Below are positions 28,508 through 37,798 of a stretch of 64,000 nt of DNA, piece after piece. A program made the translations under genes and the position numbers. The notes under the pieces were generated by a model. It was not told where the DNA came from. It worked only from the letters and a program-made list of their open reading frames with translations, and made no database searches. The stretch comes from Pseudoalteromonas luteoviolacea H33-S. Its GTDB lineage: Bacteria; Pseudomonadota; Gammaproteobacteria; Enterobacterales; Alteromonadaceae. The stretch is taken from NCBI RefSeq assembly GCF_001625695.1, contig NZ_AUXY01000001.1, forward strand, positions 1 to 64,000. The letters are read 5' to 3'. Every line of letters starts with the position of its first letter. Position 1 is the first letter of the stretch.

Positions 28508-29767
28508 ATGTGGCGGTTTGTCATTGCGCTTGTGAGTGTGCTGATCATCGCAAGCATAGCCCTGGGTCAGGTATTTGATGTCCTCTATTCCTCGGAGGAG
28601 TCTGCACAATCCGATGTATCAGAGCAACTTGCTTTGGCATTGCCATTATTAAAGATGATGGCATCTCAAGAAAGTCATCTCGTTTTCGATAAACAACTTC
28701 AGCAGAGAACGCTAGGTGATCGCAATGCATCTGTGCGCCTTTACTCTGTAGATGAGTACCCTTTACCGATTCAATTGCAACAGCAGCTTCAAAAACAAGA
28801 GCCTGTATTCCTTGAGACGCAGGATCACGTGAAAGTTCATCTGTTGACCAGTGATCAGACTATTTTGGTTTATCAGTATGATAAGTTGGCCGAACAAGAT
28901 AGTTACCGCCTTTCTTTAACGCTTATTTTTTACTTTCTTCTTGTCATCATTTTAGTGCTTTTCTTAACCCCTTTTGTTCGTCGGCTAATGCATTTAAGCG
29001 ATACAGCCGCCAAATTTGGTGATGGCCAATTAGATGTAAGGTTAAAGGTGGGCACGCTTTGGTATATTCGAGATATTGAGCTGTCATTTAATCAGATGGC
29101 AAATAAGATTAACCTGCTTATGGATGATATTAAATTACTTGCGGGCGGGTTGTCCCATGAGTTAAGGACGCCATTGGCTCGAATACGCATGGGCCTAGAT
29201 ACCATTGTCGAAACACAAGATGAAGCGCTTAGGACCAAATACGAAGCGCGCGTAAACCAGCAATTAGATGATATGGAAGGCTTGCTGATCCATATGTTGG
29301 ATTTTGCTAGATTACAGCATAGTTTAGATGAGGCTACTCCTCAGCCGCTTGATCTGGTCACGGCACTCCCTAACTTGGTTGACCTCTCTTTTGATGGTGC
29401 CGTTGAGCTGAATATCATATTGCAACAAGCGTTCATTCATGTTGATCAACGTTATTTTACTATGGCTATCTCTAATATCATTGATAATGCGCTGAAGTAT
29501 GGACATAGCCGTTGTGTGGTAACGGTAACGCAAGAGAAAAATGAGTATGTGGTTGCAATAAGTGATGATGGAAACGGCATTGATGAGAGCAAAGCGGCTG
29601 AAGTATTTAAACCGTTTGTCAGGCTTAACCGCCAGCACTGCACTGGATTTGGGATTGGTTTAGCATTCAGTGCCAAAATTATTGCGCGCTATCGAGGGGA
29701 AATCTTTGCGGGTGTTTGCGCTGAGCTAGGAGGTGCCTGCATAACCGTGAAGTTCCCTGCCTTATAA
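28508..29767 (+). CDS. sensor histidine kinase (RstB-like)
   Basis: 419 aa. Two membrane segments (about 3-24 and 134-158) flank a periplasmic sensor loop of about 110 residues. A HAMP segment, HisKA with phospho-acceptor H217 (GLSHELRTPLARIRMG) and an ATPase domain (NIIDNALKYGH, DDGNGID, GFGIGLAFSAKI) follow. Last gene of the mipA operon and cognate partner of the preceding regulator. No clear terminator seen after it. Confidence 0.94.
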   Translation: MWRFVIALVSVLIIASIALGQVFDVLYSSEESAQSDVSEQLALALPLLKMMASQESHLVFDKQLQQRTLGDRNASVRLYSVDEYPLPIQLQQQLQKQEPVFLETQDHVKVHLLTSDQTILVYQYDKLAEQDSYRLSLTLIFYFLLVIILVLFLTPFVRRLMHLSDTAAKFGDGQLDVRLKVGTLWYIRDIELSFNQMANKINLLMDDIKLLAGGLSHELRTPLARIRMGLDTIVETQDEALRTKYEARVNQQLDDMEGLLIHMLDFARLQHSLDEATPQPLDLVTALPNLVDLSFDGAVELNIILQQAFIHVDQRYFTMAISNIIDNALKYGHSRCVVTVTQEKNEYVVAISDDGNGIDESKAAEVFKPFVRLNRQHCTGFGIGLAFSAKIIARYRGEIFAGVCAELGGACITVKFPAL

Positions 29768-29938
29768 AAGACGCTTATATTGGTGAATAATTATGCTAAC
29801 GACTTCATTGCAATAATCTGCATTTGAGCTTTCATAGATCTAAAAATCCGCGTACTTTGTACACAAAACAGTGCTTAATACGCTGATATCGGTACCTTTA
29901 AAAGGGAATATTTTATCTGTCACATAAGTTTAATAATT

Positions 29939-29944
29939 TATAAT
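29939..29944 (+). promoter_or_regulatory. candidate promoter of the riboswitch transcript (-10)
   Basis: TATAAT with a CTGTCA-like -35 at 29917-29922 (16-bp spacer). Transcription from about 29951 would give a leader of about 275 nt containing the riboswitch. The rest of 29768-30030 holds nothing I recognise. Confidence 0.45.
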
Positions 29945-30029
29945 TCCTGTTTGTACAACGGATTAGGATTTTTGCTCTAATTTGTGTTTGACCAATTTGG
30001 AACCTTCCTATACATTCCTCCTGAAATTT

Positions 30030-30142
30030 ACACAAACTGTAGTTACTGGCAAACTAGGTGAAAGCCTAGGACGCAAAGCTTCCGGTCTAAATGCGCTGTA
30101 TATTCATGCAATGCACACGATAGCGGGGTTGCTTCATAGTTA
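30030..30142 (+). ncRNA. cyclic-di-GMP-I (GEMM) riboswitch
   Basis: The aptamer core matches the GEMM-I consensus in order: GGCAAAC, stem CTAGG with GAAA tetraloop and CCTAG, GACGCAAAGC, TCCGG-CTAA, a variable P3 hairpin (ATGCGCTG...), then TAGCGGGGTTGCTTC. The GAAA tetraloop (30059-30062) and its receptor-side CCTAA-like element are both visible. It lies 83 bases before the start codon of the beta-helix/LamG gene. A short hairpin (ACTAC/GTAGT, 30196-30210) just ahead of the ribosome site TGAGGA could be the switch point. Confidence 0.92.
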
Positions 30143-30224
30143 GGGATACTGTGAATATTCAAGATGGATGTGACTGCCAGATCTACTCAATACCACTACT
30201 GAACGTAGTTATTTGAGGATAGAT

Positions 30225-32456
30225 ATGAAAACACTTTCTAATAAACCGTTACTAGTTGCACTATGTGCTGCGACAGGTTGGCTTCCAATGCAAAGCTATG
30301 CAAACGATTTCTGGCATAGCTACCTAGAGTCTAGATCATCACAATCAGATCTGAGAGATCCTAACACGCAAATAGCAGATGATCAGATCATCTCTAACTT
30401 TTCATACGCGGGATACCAGTTCTCAAACCAAACGATCCCGAGTGTCAATGAACTTGGCTACCGTATTTTTGATGTAACTGGCTACGGCGCAGATATCGCC
30501 CCTGGCCGTTCTGACAAGCAGGCGGTACGTGATGCCATTGCAGCAGCTGAAAAGCACATCGATGAAGGTGGTAAAGGCGCAGTTATTTATTTCCCTAACG
30601 GTACGTATGATTTGAACACTTTGTCTGATGTTGCAGACATAGATAAGTCCGATACTGTTGAAGGTCGTAAGAGCCGTGAAAGCGCAACTATTAAGATATC
30701 ACGTGGCAACATGATATTGCGTGGTGAGAGCCAACTAAGTATTTTAAAAATGGATCAGCATTTAGATTTGGTTTATCCAAACAAAATGTGGACTAGTCCG
30801 TATCTATTTGAGATTGGTTATAACTACGCTAACCGCGACCCAAAAGTGAAAAGTGTGCGCGAGTCGGTAACCTCTCCTAGCAAAGAACGTTTTATTACTG
30901 ATATTACTTCTAGCCACCCAAGACAATCTTCACGTTCTGTGCAAGTTCGTGATACATCTTTGCTTAAAGTCGGTCAGTGGGTACAACTGTCTCGTTTTGA
31001 CCCTCGCCCAGAGACGATTGCCAAAGCATTATCACCTTATAAGTTAGATGGTAAGTGGGGCATGATCAAAAAAGGGGTTCGCTCACAAGAGTTTCATCAA
31101 ATTACTGCCATTGAAGGTAATGAAGTGACATTCGCTGCGGTTATTCATCATGATGTTGAAAACGATGGGTACTGGGGCTTGAAACAAGCACGACTGGTGC
31201 AAAATATCGGTGTTGAAAACCTAACAATTCAAGGTAATTGGCAGGAAGCATTTAAACATCATAAAAGTGGTGTGCATGATGGTGGTTGGAGCGCTATTCG
31301 TTTCTCTCGCGTTGCGCATGCATGGCTTAAAAACGTGGAGTTTATCGACTTAAACCAAGGCGTTTCTGTGGTAAACAGTGCTGCGATGACCCTAAAAGAC
31401 TTAGCGTTTACGGGTAACCCAGGCCATATCAGCTTAGACATTAATGCATCGACCCATGTTTTGGCACAAAACATTGATGATCAAGCTGAGCACTGGCATG
31501 CAGCGGGCTTTTCTCATAAAGCTGCGGGTAACGTAATTTCTGGATCAACGCACTCTCCTGATCGTTTCCATAACTTGCATGCCAATATGCCTTACAGCAA
31601 TTTAATTGAAAACAGTACTGGCGGTTGGAATTATGGCTTTATGGGCGGCTCTGTCGGTGCACAGCCTAACCACCTTAAGCATTTAGTATTTTGGAACATC
31701 ACCAATACAGCACAAAACGAGTCTATTGATAAGTGGGCGTTTATGCGCCACGACAGCAAGTATGGTCGTGTGATCATGCCATATGTAGTTGGCTTAAAAG
31801 GTGCTGGTTTTAATGGCTTTGAGAGTCAGCAAAGATATGACACAAGTTTGGCTGATAAGCCACAAGCACATGTGCAAAGTCACACTGATATCGAAAGTTT
31901 ATACGCGCAACAGTTACAGCAACGCCGCTGTGCAATAAAAGTGACTGGCGACAATTTAATTGGTGCTTGGTCATTGAAAGGCAGTGTGTGTGACCTGTCA
32001 GGTCAAGGGCAAGACGGTAAAGTGTATGGTGAATACCAAGGCACATTTAATGGCGTTGATCAGCGCATTGAGCTTGGTGACATCGACCAATTCAGCAAGA
32101 TCGAGCTTGAGTTTAAATACGATAATTTCAGCACAACTAAAACGGGTTTCATGTTATCGAAAGGCAATTACGGTACACAAAACGCGTATTATATCCAAGT
32201 AAACAAAGAAGGTGTGATCAGTGCGCGCATCAATGGCAAAGGCGTCAATGCTGGTAATTTTGCTGATGGTCAATGGCACAAACTTGAAATGCAGTTAGAG
32301 GGCAACGTTTTATCACTGAGCATTGATGGTCAGTCAATGGGTAGCAAGAGCATTGTGCTACCAAAGCAAAATGACGTGCCACTTAGCGTTGGCTCTACAC
32401 CAAAGAACACTTATCCGTTCAAAGGTGAAGTCAGAAACGTTCGCGTATATCGCTAA
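30225..32456 (+). CDS. secreted pectate-lyase-like beta-helix protein with LamG domain
   Basis: 743 aa. Signal peptide (about 1-26, ending SYA), then a right-handed beta-helix of the pectate-lyase-superfamily type from about residue 75 (GYRIFDVTGYGADIAPGRSDKQAVRDAIAAAE...VIYFPNGTY). Helix coils run to about 520, and a C-terminal LamG/concanavalin-like domain (about 585-743) ends DVPLSVGSTPKN..GEVRNVRVYR. Likely a polysaccharide-binding or -degrading exoprotein or matrix factor; substrate not deducible. ATG 30225 is preferred over TTG 30213 because TGAGGA lies just upstream. The c-di-GMP riboswitch in its leader implies control with biofilm state. Confidence 0.85.
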   Translation: MKTLSNKPLLVALCAATGWLPMQSYANDFWHSYLESRSSQSDLRDPNTQIADDQIISNFSYAGYQFSNQTIPSVNELGYRIFDVTGYGADIAPGRSDKQAVRDAIAAAEKHIDEGGKGAVIYFPNGTYDLNTLSDVADIDKSDTVEGRKSRESATIKISRGNMILRGESQLSILKMDQHLDLVYPNKMWTSPYLFEIGYNYANRDPKVKSVRESVTSPSKERFITDITSSHPRQSSRSVQVRDTSLLKVGQWVQLSRFDPRPETIAKALSPYKLDGKWGMIKKGVRSQEFHQITAIEGNEVTFAAVIHHDVENDGYWGLKQARLVQNIGVENLTIQGNWQEAFKHHKSGVHDGGWSAIRFSRVAHAWLKNVEFIDLNQGVSVVNSAAMTLKDLAFTGNPGHISLDINASTHVLAQNIDDQAEHWHAAGFSHKAAGNVISGSTHSPDRFHNLHANMPYSNLIENSTGGWNYGFMGGSVGAQPNHLKHLVFWNITNTAQNESIDKWAFMRHDSKYGRVIMPYVVGLKGAGFNGFESQQRYDTSLADKPQAHVQSHTDIESLYAQQLQQRRCAIKVTGDNLIGAWSLKGSVCDLSGQGQDGKVYGEYQGTFNGVDQRIELGDIDQFSKIELEFKYDNFSTTKTGFMLSKGNYGTQNAYYIQVNKEGVISARINGKGVNAGNFADGQWHKLEMQLEGNVLSLSIDGQSMGSKSIVLPKQNDVPLSVGSTPKNTYPFKGEVRNVRVYR

Positions 32457-32561
32457 TTTTTACAAGGTGCCCACCTAGCTGGATACAAGCAGTTGGCACC
32501 TAATTTCAAGATTTATTTGGCCACAGTAGAAGGCCGACAAGATAGTAGTAAGGTATTAAAC

Positions 32562-32732
32562 ATGACAACATTACCTCCATATAAAAAGTATGCAATCGTG
32601 GCTTTGGTGTTAGTTTTTGGCTGGTTCTCAACCTTTATGATTAATGGTATTGAAGTGAACGAAACCTCTATGTATTGCTTAAAGCTTAAAGATAAAGCAA
32701 ACATGGATTTATGTAGCAAAGACGTATTGTAA
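32562..32732 (+). CDS. small membrane protein
   Basis: 56 aa from ATG 32562: one membrane helix (about 10-28, YAIVALVLVFGWFSTFMI) then a short tail with two Cys (MYCLKLKDKANMDLCSKDVL). Weak ribosome site. A GCTCGG/CCGAGC hairpin (32747-32773) follows, without a strong T-run. No family recognised. Confidence 0.45.
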   Translation: MTTLPPYKKYAIVALVLVFGWFSTFMINGIEVNETSMYCLKLKDKANMDLCSKDVL

Positions 32733-32984
32733 AGTTGATTGTGAGGCTCGGTGCAAACCTAGTGTGCCGAGCACTATATCGCAACTTTAGGTGTTGCTTG
32801 TTTTAATTTACTTTTTTCAATTGAATAACTTTATCAGCCCCACCCTGCTCAATTTAAACCCTTTTTAGATATATTATTAGATCTTCAGCCCCTAAGTCGT
32901 TGGTTAAATAGTCTACACATTGTTACAAACTTTGTTTATCGAGCCTGCTATATTCAATGTTCAATTGGAATGTGTGAGGTTGTT

Positions 32985-33368
32985 TTGAAAAACTATAAAC
33001 AAAGTGTAGTGTTAGCGGTTGCAGTTGGTTTGAGTGGTTGCGTTTTTGCACCGAAAAAAACGGCCTACTTAGATGAGCACTGTGATATTGTGCGAGAAAA
33101 AACGGATATTGATGTCATCGTCTTTGCTGATGAAGCGTCAAATGTGACGCCTTATTATCCGAGTGATATTTATATTCCTGCCTTGGTGGCCGCTACTTCT
33201 GCTGCATTTTCATCAGTTGCTTATATATATGACAATATACAGGACTCAATTGAGTATAAAGAACAGTGCGGTGACAGAACACACTCGGAGCAAGGTGCTA
33301 AAGGCACTGAGGAAGCTGCAAAGTCATGTTCAGATAGTGAACTGTGTGGAATTGAAAGAAAGCGATGA
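32985..33368 (+). CDS. putative lipoprotein of unknown function
   Basis: 127 aa from TTG 32985, with GTGAGG 6 nt upstream; an ATG at 32970 in frame lacks a spaced ribosome site. Lipobox LSGC at about residues 16-19, a charged segment, a hydrophobic stretch (IYIPALVAATSAAFSSVAYIY) and a Cys-containing hydrophilic tail (CGDRTH, CSDSELCG). No known family. Confidence 0.65.
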   Translation: MKNYKQSVVLAVAVGLSGCVFAPKKTAYLDEHCDIVREKTDIDVIVFADEASNVTPYYPSDIYIPALVAATSAAFSSVAYIYDNIQDSIEYKEQCGDRTHSEQGAKGTEEAAKSCSDSELCGIERKR

Positions 33369-33377
33369 GTGACAGTT

Positions 33378-33393
33378 TGTAAAGGGGGTTTAC
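33378..33393. repeat. dispersed palindromic element, copy 3
   Basis: TGTAAAGGGGGTTTAC, identical to copy 1 except for the last base, 10 bases after the lipoprotein stop codon. Confidence 0.6.
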
Positions 33394-33458
33394 GGCAACA
33401 GAAAAAGCCGCACATAGCGACTTTATCCAGGGGTAATCAAATAGGTTGCTTGCTGAGA

Positions 33459-33908
33459 TTAGCGCTCGTTTTCGAGCAATTTGCCTTTGCTAATTTCAAT
33501 TTTTCTTGGCTTTAATGCTTCTGGGACTTCTCTTTCTAATTTGACGACCAGCAAACCATTTTCTAATTCTGCACCAATGACTCGAACATGATCTCCTAAT
33601 TGGAAGCTTTGTTCAAAATTACGTTCAGCGATGCCTTGGTGTATAAATTTACGCTCTGCACTGTCATCTTTATTGACTTTCTGGCCTTTGATTCTGAGCG
33701 TATTGTTCTCTGACTCTATGTGAAGTTCATCTTCGCTGAACCCAGCCACTGCCATGGTGATTTGGTACTTGTCTTGGTCTAGTGCTTCGATGTTATATGG
33801 TGGATAACTTGCCTGCTTGCCATTGTGGGCAGCGCGGTCCATGAGTGATGCTAAATGATCGAAGCCAATGAATGAACGGTATAGTGGAGTTAGATCTACG
33901 TTGCGCAT
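33459..33908 (-). CDS. ibpA: Hsp20 small heat-shock protein
   Basis: 149-aa alpha-crystallin-type holdase that binds unfolding proteins in the cytoplasm. N-terminal block DLTPLYRSFIGFDHLASLMD, alpha-crystallin domain from about 38 to 130 (PPYNIEALDQDKYQITMAVAGFSEDEL... LENGLLVVKLEREVPE), and a C-terminal PRKIEI motif. Close to IbpA/IbpB. Ribosome site GAGGAT. A sigma-32-like promoter lies about 115 bp upstream, giving a leader long enough for an RNA thermometer. Confidence 0.93.
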   Translation of the reverse strand: MRNVDLTPLYRSFIGFDHLASLMDRAAHNGKQASYPPYNIEALDQDKYQITMAVAGFSEDELHIESENNTLRIKGQKVNKDDSAERKFIHQGIAERNFEQSFQLGDHVRVIGAELENGLLVVKLEREVPEALKPRKIEISKGKLLENER

Positions 33909-34024
33909 AATAATATCCTCTTAATAAGCGATAATGTTTGTTTACCCTTCTTTTGAACTGATAAACAAACTAAAAAAATAACATTTGTTTTGGTTGGGAC
34001 CCTGTCGGCGTCCTCACAATACTA

Positions 34025-34052
34025 TCTATGGACGGGGCAAATAGTTTTCAAG
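34025..34052 (-). promoter_or_regulatory. sigma-32 (heat-shock) promoter candidate for ibpA
   Basis: On the minus strand CTTGAAA (34046-34052), a 13-bp spacer and TCCATAGA (34025-34032) resemble the RpoH consensus CTTGAAA-N13-17-CCCATNT. The position upstream of an Hsp20 gene supports it. Confidence 0.55.
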
Positions 34053-34074
34053 TAAAAAATTAAAATAAATTTTA

Positions 34075-34097
34075 AAAAGCCCATTTATCGGGCTTTT
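34075..34097 (-). terminator. terminator of the phoD-type gene
   Basis: Arms AAAAGCCC (34075-34082) and GGGCTTTT (34090-34097). It lies 11 bases beyond the TAA at 34108-34110 that ends the restored reading frame. Confidence 0.8.
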
Positions 34098-34107
34098 CCG
34101 GATAGTT

Positions 34108-35719
34108 TTAGCATAGTTTGGATTCGCCTGAATATACAGTAAAGCGCTTTCCAATATGTACTTGGTCATTTTTGAAGCCAACAAAAGGCACGTGATGCCA
34201 ATTGGCTTGTAGTCGTTCTGCGTTGATTTCCATGTCACGAACCCTCGGTTTGCGAGATCAATATAGCGAATATGTGGGTTCTCAGGCATTAAGATTTTGC
34301 CAACGTCTCCGACTAGCTGCTGTAGTCCCGGCACAGGAATAGAAGGTGAGGTCACTGATGAAGTCACGATTTCCACAGCGACGGCACCATCATGAGTAAA
34401 ACGGTTGTATTTTCGCCAGTCATAAGGGTCTTTGCAGATGTTAGCTGCCCAAGACGAGTGCACATCTCCGGTCAATATAACGGCGTTATTGATGTGATTG
34501 TGTTCAATAAAATCTAATAGTCGGTTTCTGGCTGCTGGATATCCATCCCAAGAGTCTGTATTAATAGGCTTACCAAGCATCTGAATTTGCATCATTTGTA
34601 CTTGCTGGCCAATTAACTGCCATGTTACGCCATTGCGTTTGGCATCTAACAAGTTGTCTTGTAGCCACTGTTCTTGCTCATAGCCGAGTAATGTGCGCTG
34701 TTCATCGAGGCGTGCTGGGTCTTTCACATCGACTTGTTGATCTCTACCAATAAAGCGGGTGTCTAACATATTAAGTTCAGCCAGGTTACCAAATCGAAAA
34801 CGGCGGTATGCTTTTTCTCTGTTAGTGTGCTGAGGCTCTCTTATTGGCATCCATTCATAGTAGGCTTGAATGGCGGCACGGCTACGCCCTTGCCATGTGC
34901 CCTCTCCATCATTATGATTTTTTGCACCTTCTCGCCATGTGTCATTAGTAAACTCATGGTCATCCCAAATACAAATCATCGGGTGGGTTTGATGCAGTTT
35001 TGGTAGATCAGTATCCGTTTTATAGCAAGCATGTCTTTGTCGGTAGTCGGATAATGTCACCATTTCGTGATTTGGTGTGACTTTACGATTCCATAAAAAA
35101 GGATTTCTGTAGATGTCTTTATTGCCATACTCATATAAATAATCACCCAGATGCAGTACAGCGTCTAAGTCTGCAATCTCTGCGATACGTGCATACACAT
35201 TAAAGTAGCCGTAACTGAAGTGAGAGCATGATGCCATCGCTAATTTGATTGTGCTGACATCATATTCTGGCAGGGTTTTGGTTTTTCCGGTTGGTGAGAT
35301 AATTGGCTCATCGAGCTCATCGAGCTCATCGAGCTCATCGAGCTCATCGAGCTCATCGATAATAAATCGATACACATATCGTGTGTTTTCATGTAGGCCT
35401 TTGGCATCTACTTTTACAGTAAAGTCTCGCGCTTGGCTCGTGAGGAAATGACCACTGGAAACGATATTAGAAAAACTGCTATCAGTTGCTATTTGCCAAA
35501 TTACCTTGACCGTTAATATGTTGATATCTAACCGTTCTTTTACTTCTTTAGGTATCGTGATTCTAGTCCACAATATCACGCTATCCGACAAAGGGTCGCC
35601 GCTTGCAACACCATGGCCAAAAGGATTCTCTGAAAAGGTACAGCCTGATAGCATAGGCTCAATGCTAAGCTCGAGATGATCATGCTGCTTTTAATAAACT
35701 GGCGACGGGAAATATTCAT
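34108..35719 (-). pseudogene. alkaline phosphatase D (PhoD)-type phosphatase with two frameshifts
   Basis: An exported phosphodiesterase/phosphatase gene broken twice. The N-terminus from ATG 35719 encodes a Tat signal (MNISRRQFIKSS...SSLALS), but the mature protein continues in another frame near 35655-35665 (LSGCTFSENPFGHGVASGDPLSDSVILWTR). The body keeps the metal-site motifs HLGDYLYEYG, WDDHEFTND and LTGDVHSSW. Near 34233-34238 the frame breaks again. One frame runs on to 34026 with unrelated residues, while the neighbouring frame gives a typical ending (MEINAERLQANWHHVPFVGF) and stops at 34108 just before a terminator. Each break equals a missing base. It is either a real pseudogene or two sequencing errors. 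An intact ORF of 542 codons (34026-35654) remains. Confidence 0.75.
35306..35359 (+). repeat. six perfect tandem copies of a 9-bp unit inside the phoD-type gene
   Basis: The unit GCTCATCGA repeats six times without change. On the coding (minus) strand it encodes repeated Asp-Glu-Leu in a surface loop between the N-terminal domain and the catalytic domain. A 9-bp unit changes length without altering frame, so this is a likely length-variable site. Confidence 0.95.
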
Positions 35720-36186
35720 AAGTAATTACTCTAATTTTGGTGTTTTTTGTCTATTTAACCCCTTTGTTGTTAATTTTTTATTTCTTTATCGTAACTATTG
35801 AGGTTTTTTAAATTTATAAATGAAAATATAGGCATAGTATCTGTATCGAGTAAATTATAAGCTTTATGTCATTAGACGCTGTTAAAATTGTCGATTATTT
35901 AATATTAAGTTATTAAAAATAATGAGTTATATAACTTTTTGTGATTTTTTTTAGTTAATTTCTGATAAAGTCTTGCGTCTTTATAGAGCCTGTCTATGTG
36001 CTGTGTATTGCGTTTATTGAAATTTTAACCGGTTGGAATATGTATAGAGTGTTTTTTAGCGATAGGAAACGTATTGTTTAACTGGTTAGTTACACTAAAC
36101 TTGATGCTAATGAAGTTTATAGACGGCGCAATTATGACTTTTAAACTAAATAGGTTCGGGAACACCGTACGTTTGAGATAAATATT
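35720..36186. other. intergenic region with no recognised feature
   Basis: 467 bp of AT-rich DNA upstream of the TorF-like porin gene. I see no gene, RNA motif or strong promoter. Confidence 0.5.
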
Positions 36187-36894
36187 ATGAAAAAAAATCT
36201 GCGACTCACTTTGTCTACACTGTCTGCTTTACTGGTAGCTAATACGGTTATTGCAAGTGATTGGTCCTCGACTATTACAGGTGCTTCTGACTATACATTC
36301 AACGGTATTAGCCAAACGGAAAATGACTTTGCACTGCAAGCTAGTCTCGATTATAGCAACTCTGAAACTAACTGGTATGCTGGCTCTTGGGCTTCAAATG
36401 TTGACTTTGACAATGGGACAGATGTTGAAGTCGACGTCTATTTTGGCAGAACGTGGACGCTTACTGAGTCGCTTAGCCTAGATACTGGGATTGCTTATTA
36501 TAGTTACCATGGTGGCGATGACTCCAGTGATAGCAATTATCCAGAAGCATACACAAAGTTTGGTTTTGATAATGCACTCGGTACTACTGAATTTAATTTC
36601 TGGTATAGCTGGGATTATGCTGGCTTAGATGAAAAACATACCATCACAACCTTATCTCATACATTTGAAGTGGCTGAGAATCACGATATTTCTTTGAGTT
36701 ATACGGTGTCTAATTATGTCGGCGGAGATGAAACGTGGGATGGCACGGACAGTTCTTATCATCACTATGAAATAGCATACTCCACCAGCTTAGCGGGCTT
36801 TGATTTAGCCATTGCTGCTGAAGATACTTCAATTGATTCGGATACATCGGACGAGCGCATTGCGTTTTCAGTGTCTCGAACCTTTGATTTTTAA
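36187..36894 (+). CDS. TorF-family putative porin
   Basis: 235 aa with a signal peptide (about 1-23, ending VIA|SDW) and an outer-membrane barrel: SSTITGASDYTFNGISQTENDFALQASLDY is the hallmark start of the family, and the chain ends in Phe (SVSRTFDF). The mature protein is strongly acidic, as in marine outer-membrane proteins. Monocistronic, with a terminator after it. Confidence 0.85.
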   Translation: MKKNLRLTLSTLSALLVANTVIASDWSSTITGASDYTFNGISQTENDFALQASLDYSNSETNWYAGSWASNVDFDNGTDVEVDVYFGRTWTLTESLSLDTGIAYYSYHGGDDSSDSNYPEAYTKFGFDNALGTTEFNFWYSWDYAGLDEKHTITTLSHTFEVAENHDISLSYTVSNYVGGDETWDGTDSSYHHYEIAYSTSLAGFDLAIAAEDTSIDSDTSDERIAFSVSRTFDF

Positions 36895-36905
36895 AATTTA
36901 AATAT

Positions 36906-36936
36906 AAAAAAAGCCGGATCTACTCCGGCTTTTTTA
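36906..36936. terminator. bidirectional terminator between porin and yebC-like genes
   Basis: Stem AAAAAGCCGGA, loop TCTAC, stem TCCGGCTTTTT, flanked by A and T runs. Confidence 0.85.
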
Positions 36937-36950
36937 AGTAATTTTATCTA

Positions 36951-37676
36951 TTATTTTTTAACGATAGCATTGTGATACACGTTTTGTACGTCGTCACAGT
37001 CTTCAAGCATGCCCATGAACTTCTCGAAGTTAGCAATATCATCTTCGTTTTCGATTTCTACATGAGTTTGCGGGATCCATGTGATTTCGTCTACTTCGAA
37101 TGTAATACCTTCAAATGCTTCAGTTAATGCAGTCTTTGCTTTGAAGTACTCTGTGTTAGGTGCAAATACAGATACTTTACCGTCTTCAACTTCGACATCA
37201 GTTACGTCAACATCAGCCATCATTAATGCTTCTAGCACTGCTTCATCATCGTCGCCAGCAAAACCTAAAATAGCAAAATGATCAAACATGTGTGCTACAC
37301 AGCCCGGGCTACCAATTTTTGAGTCAGTTTTAGTAAACGGTAGGCGTACATCTTTGATTGTACGATTTGGGTTGTCAGTTAAGCAGTCAACGATAACCAT
37401 ACAGTTACCTGGGCCATAACCTTCATAACGTGCTGGTGAGTAGTCTTCGCCTGCGCCACCAGCTGCTTTTTCGATGGCTTTATCAATAACGTGTGCTGGA
37501 ACCTGATCTTTTTTAGCTTTTTCGATCAAACGACGAAGGGATAGATTTGTTTCAGGGTCTGCGCCGCCATTTTTAGCAACTACATAGATCTCTTTACCAT
37601 ATTTTGAGTTAACTTTAGTTTTTGCCGCTGCCGTTTTTGCCATGGCGTTTTTGCGGACTTCAAATGCTCTACCCAT
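36951..37676 (-). CDS. YebC/PmpR family protein (YeeN type)
   Basis: 241 aa from ATG 37676. Family of DNA-binding regulators recently linked to translation of proline-rich motifs. The N-terminus [31 protein letters not shown] is nearer YeeN than YebC, followed by [30 protein letters not shown] and the [23 protein letters not shown] core. The frame opens 15 codons upstream, but family alignment favours the internal Met with GAGA before it. Confidence 0.9.
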   Translation of the reverse strand: MGRAFEVRKNAMAKTAAAKTKVNSKYGKEIYVVAKNGGADPETNLSLRRLIEKAKKDQVPAHVIDKAIEKAAGGAGEDYSPARYEGYGPGNCMVIVDCLTDNPNRTIKDVRLPFTKTDSKIGSPGCVAHMFDHFAILGFAGDDDEAVLEALMMADVDVTDVEVEDGKVSVFAPNTEYFKAKTALTEAFEGITFEVDEITWIPQTHVEIENEDDIANFEKFMGMLEDCDDVQNVYHNAIVKK

Positions 37677-37798
37677 CTTAATTCTCGTTATTTGAAATTC
37701 AATTGCACAAGATTCTAACAAGACTCGACGCGTTGGGCTATACCCTATCGGGCATGAGCTTGGTGATAAGACAGGATTATTACGATAAAACGAGTATG

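Noticed and set aside
34026..34230. C-terminal 65 residues of the long open frame of the phoD-type gene
   Set aside because: They arise after a frameshift and run through the terminator. The adjacent frame encodes the family-like C-terminus.
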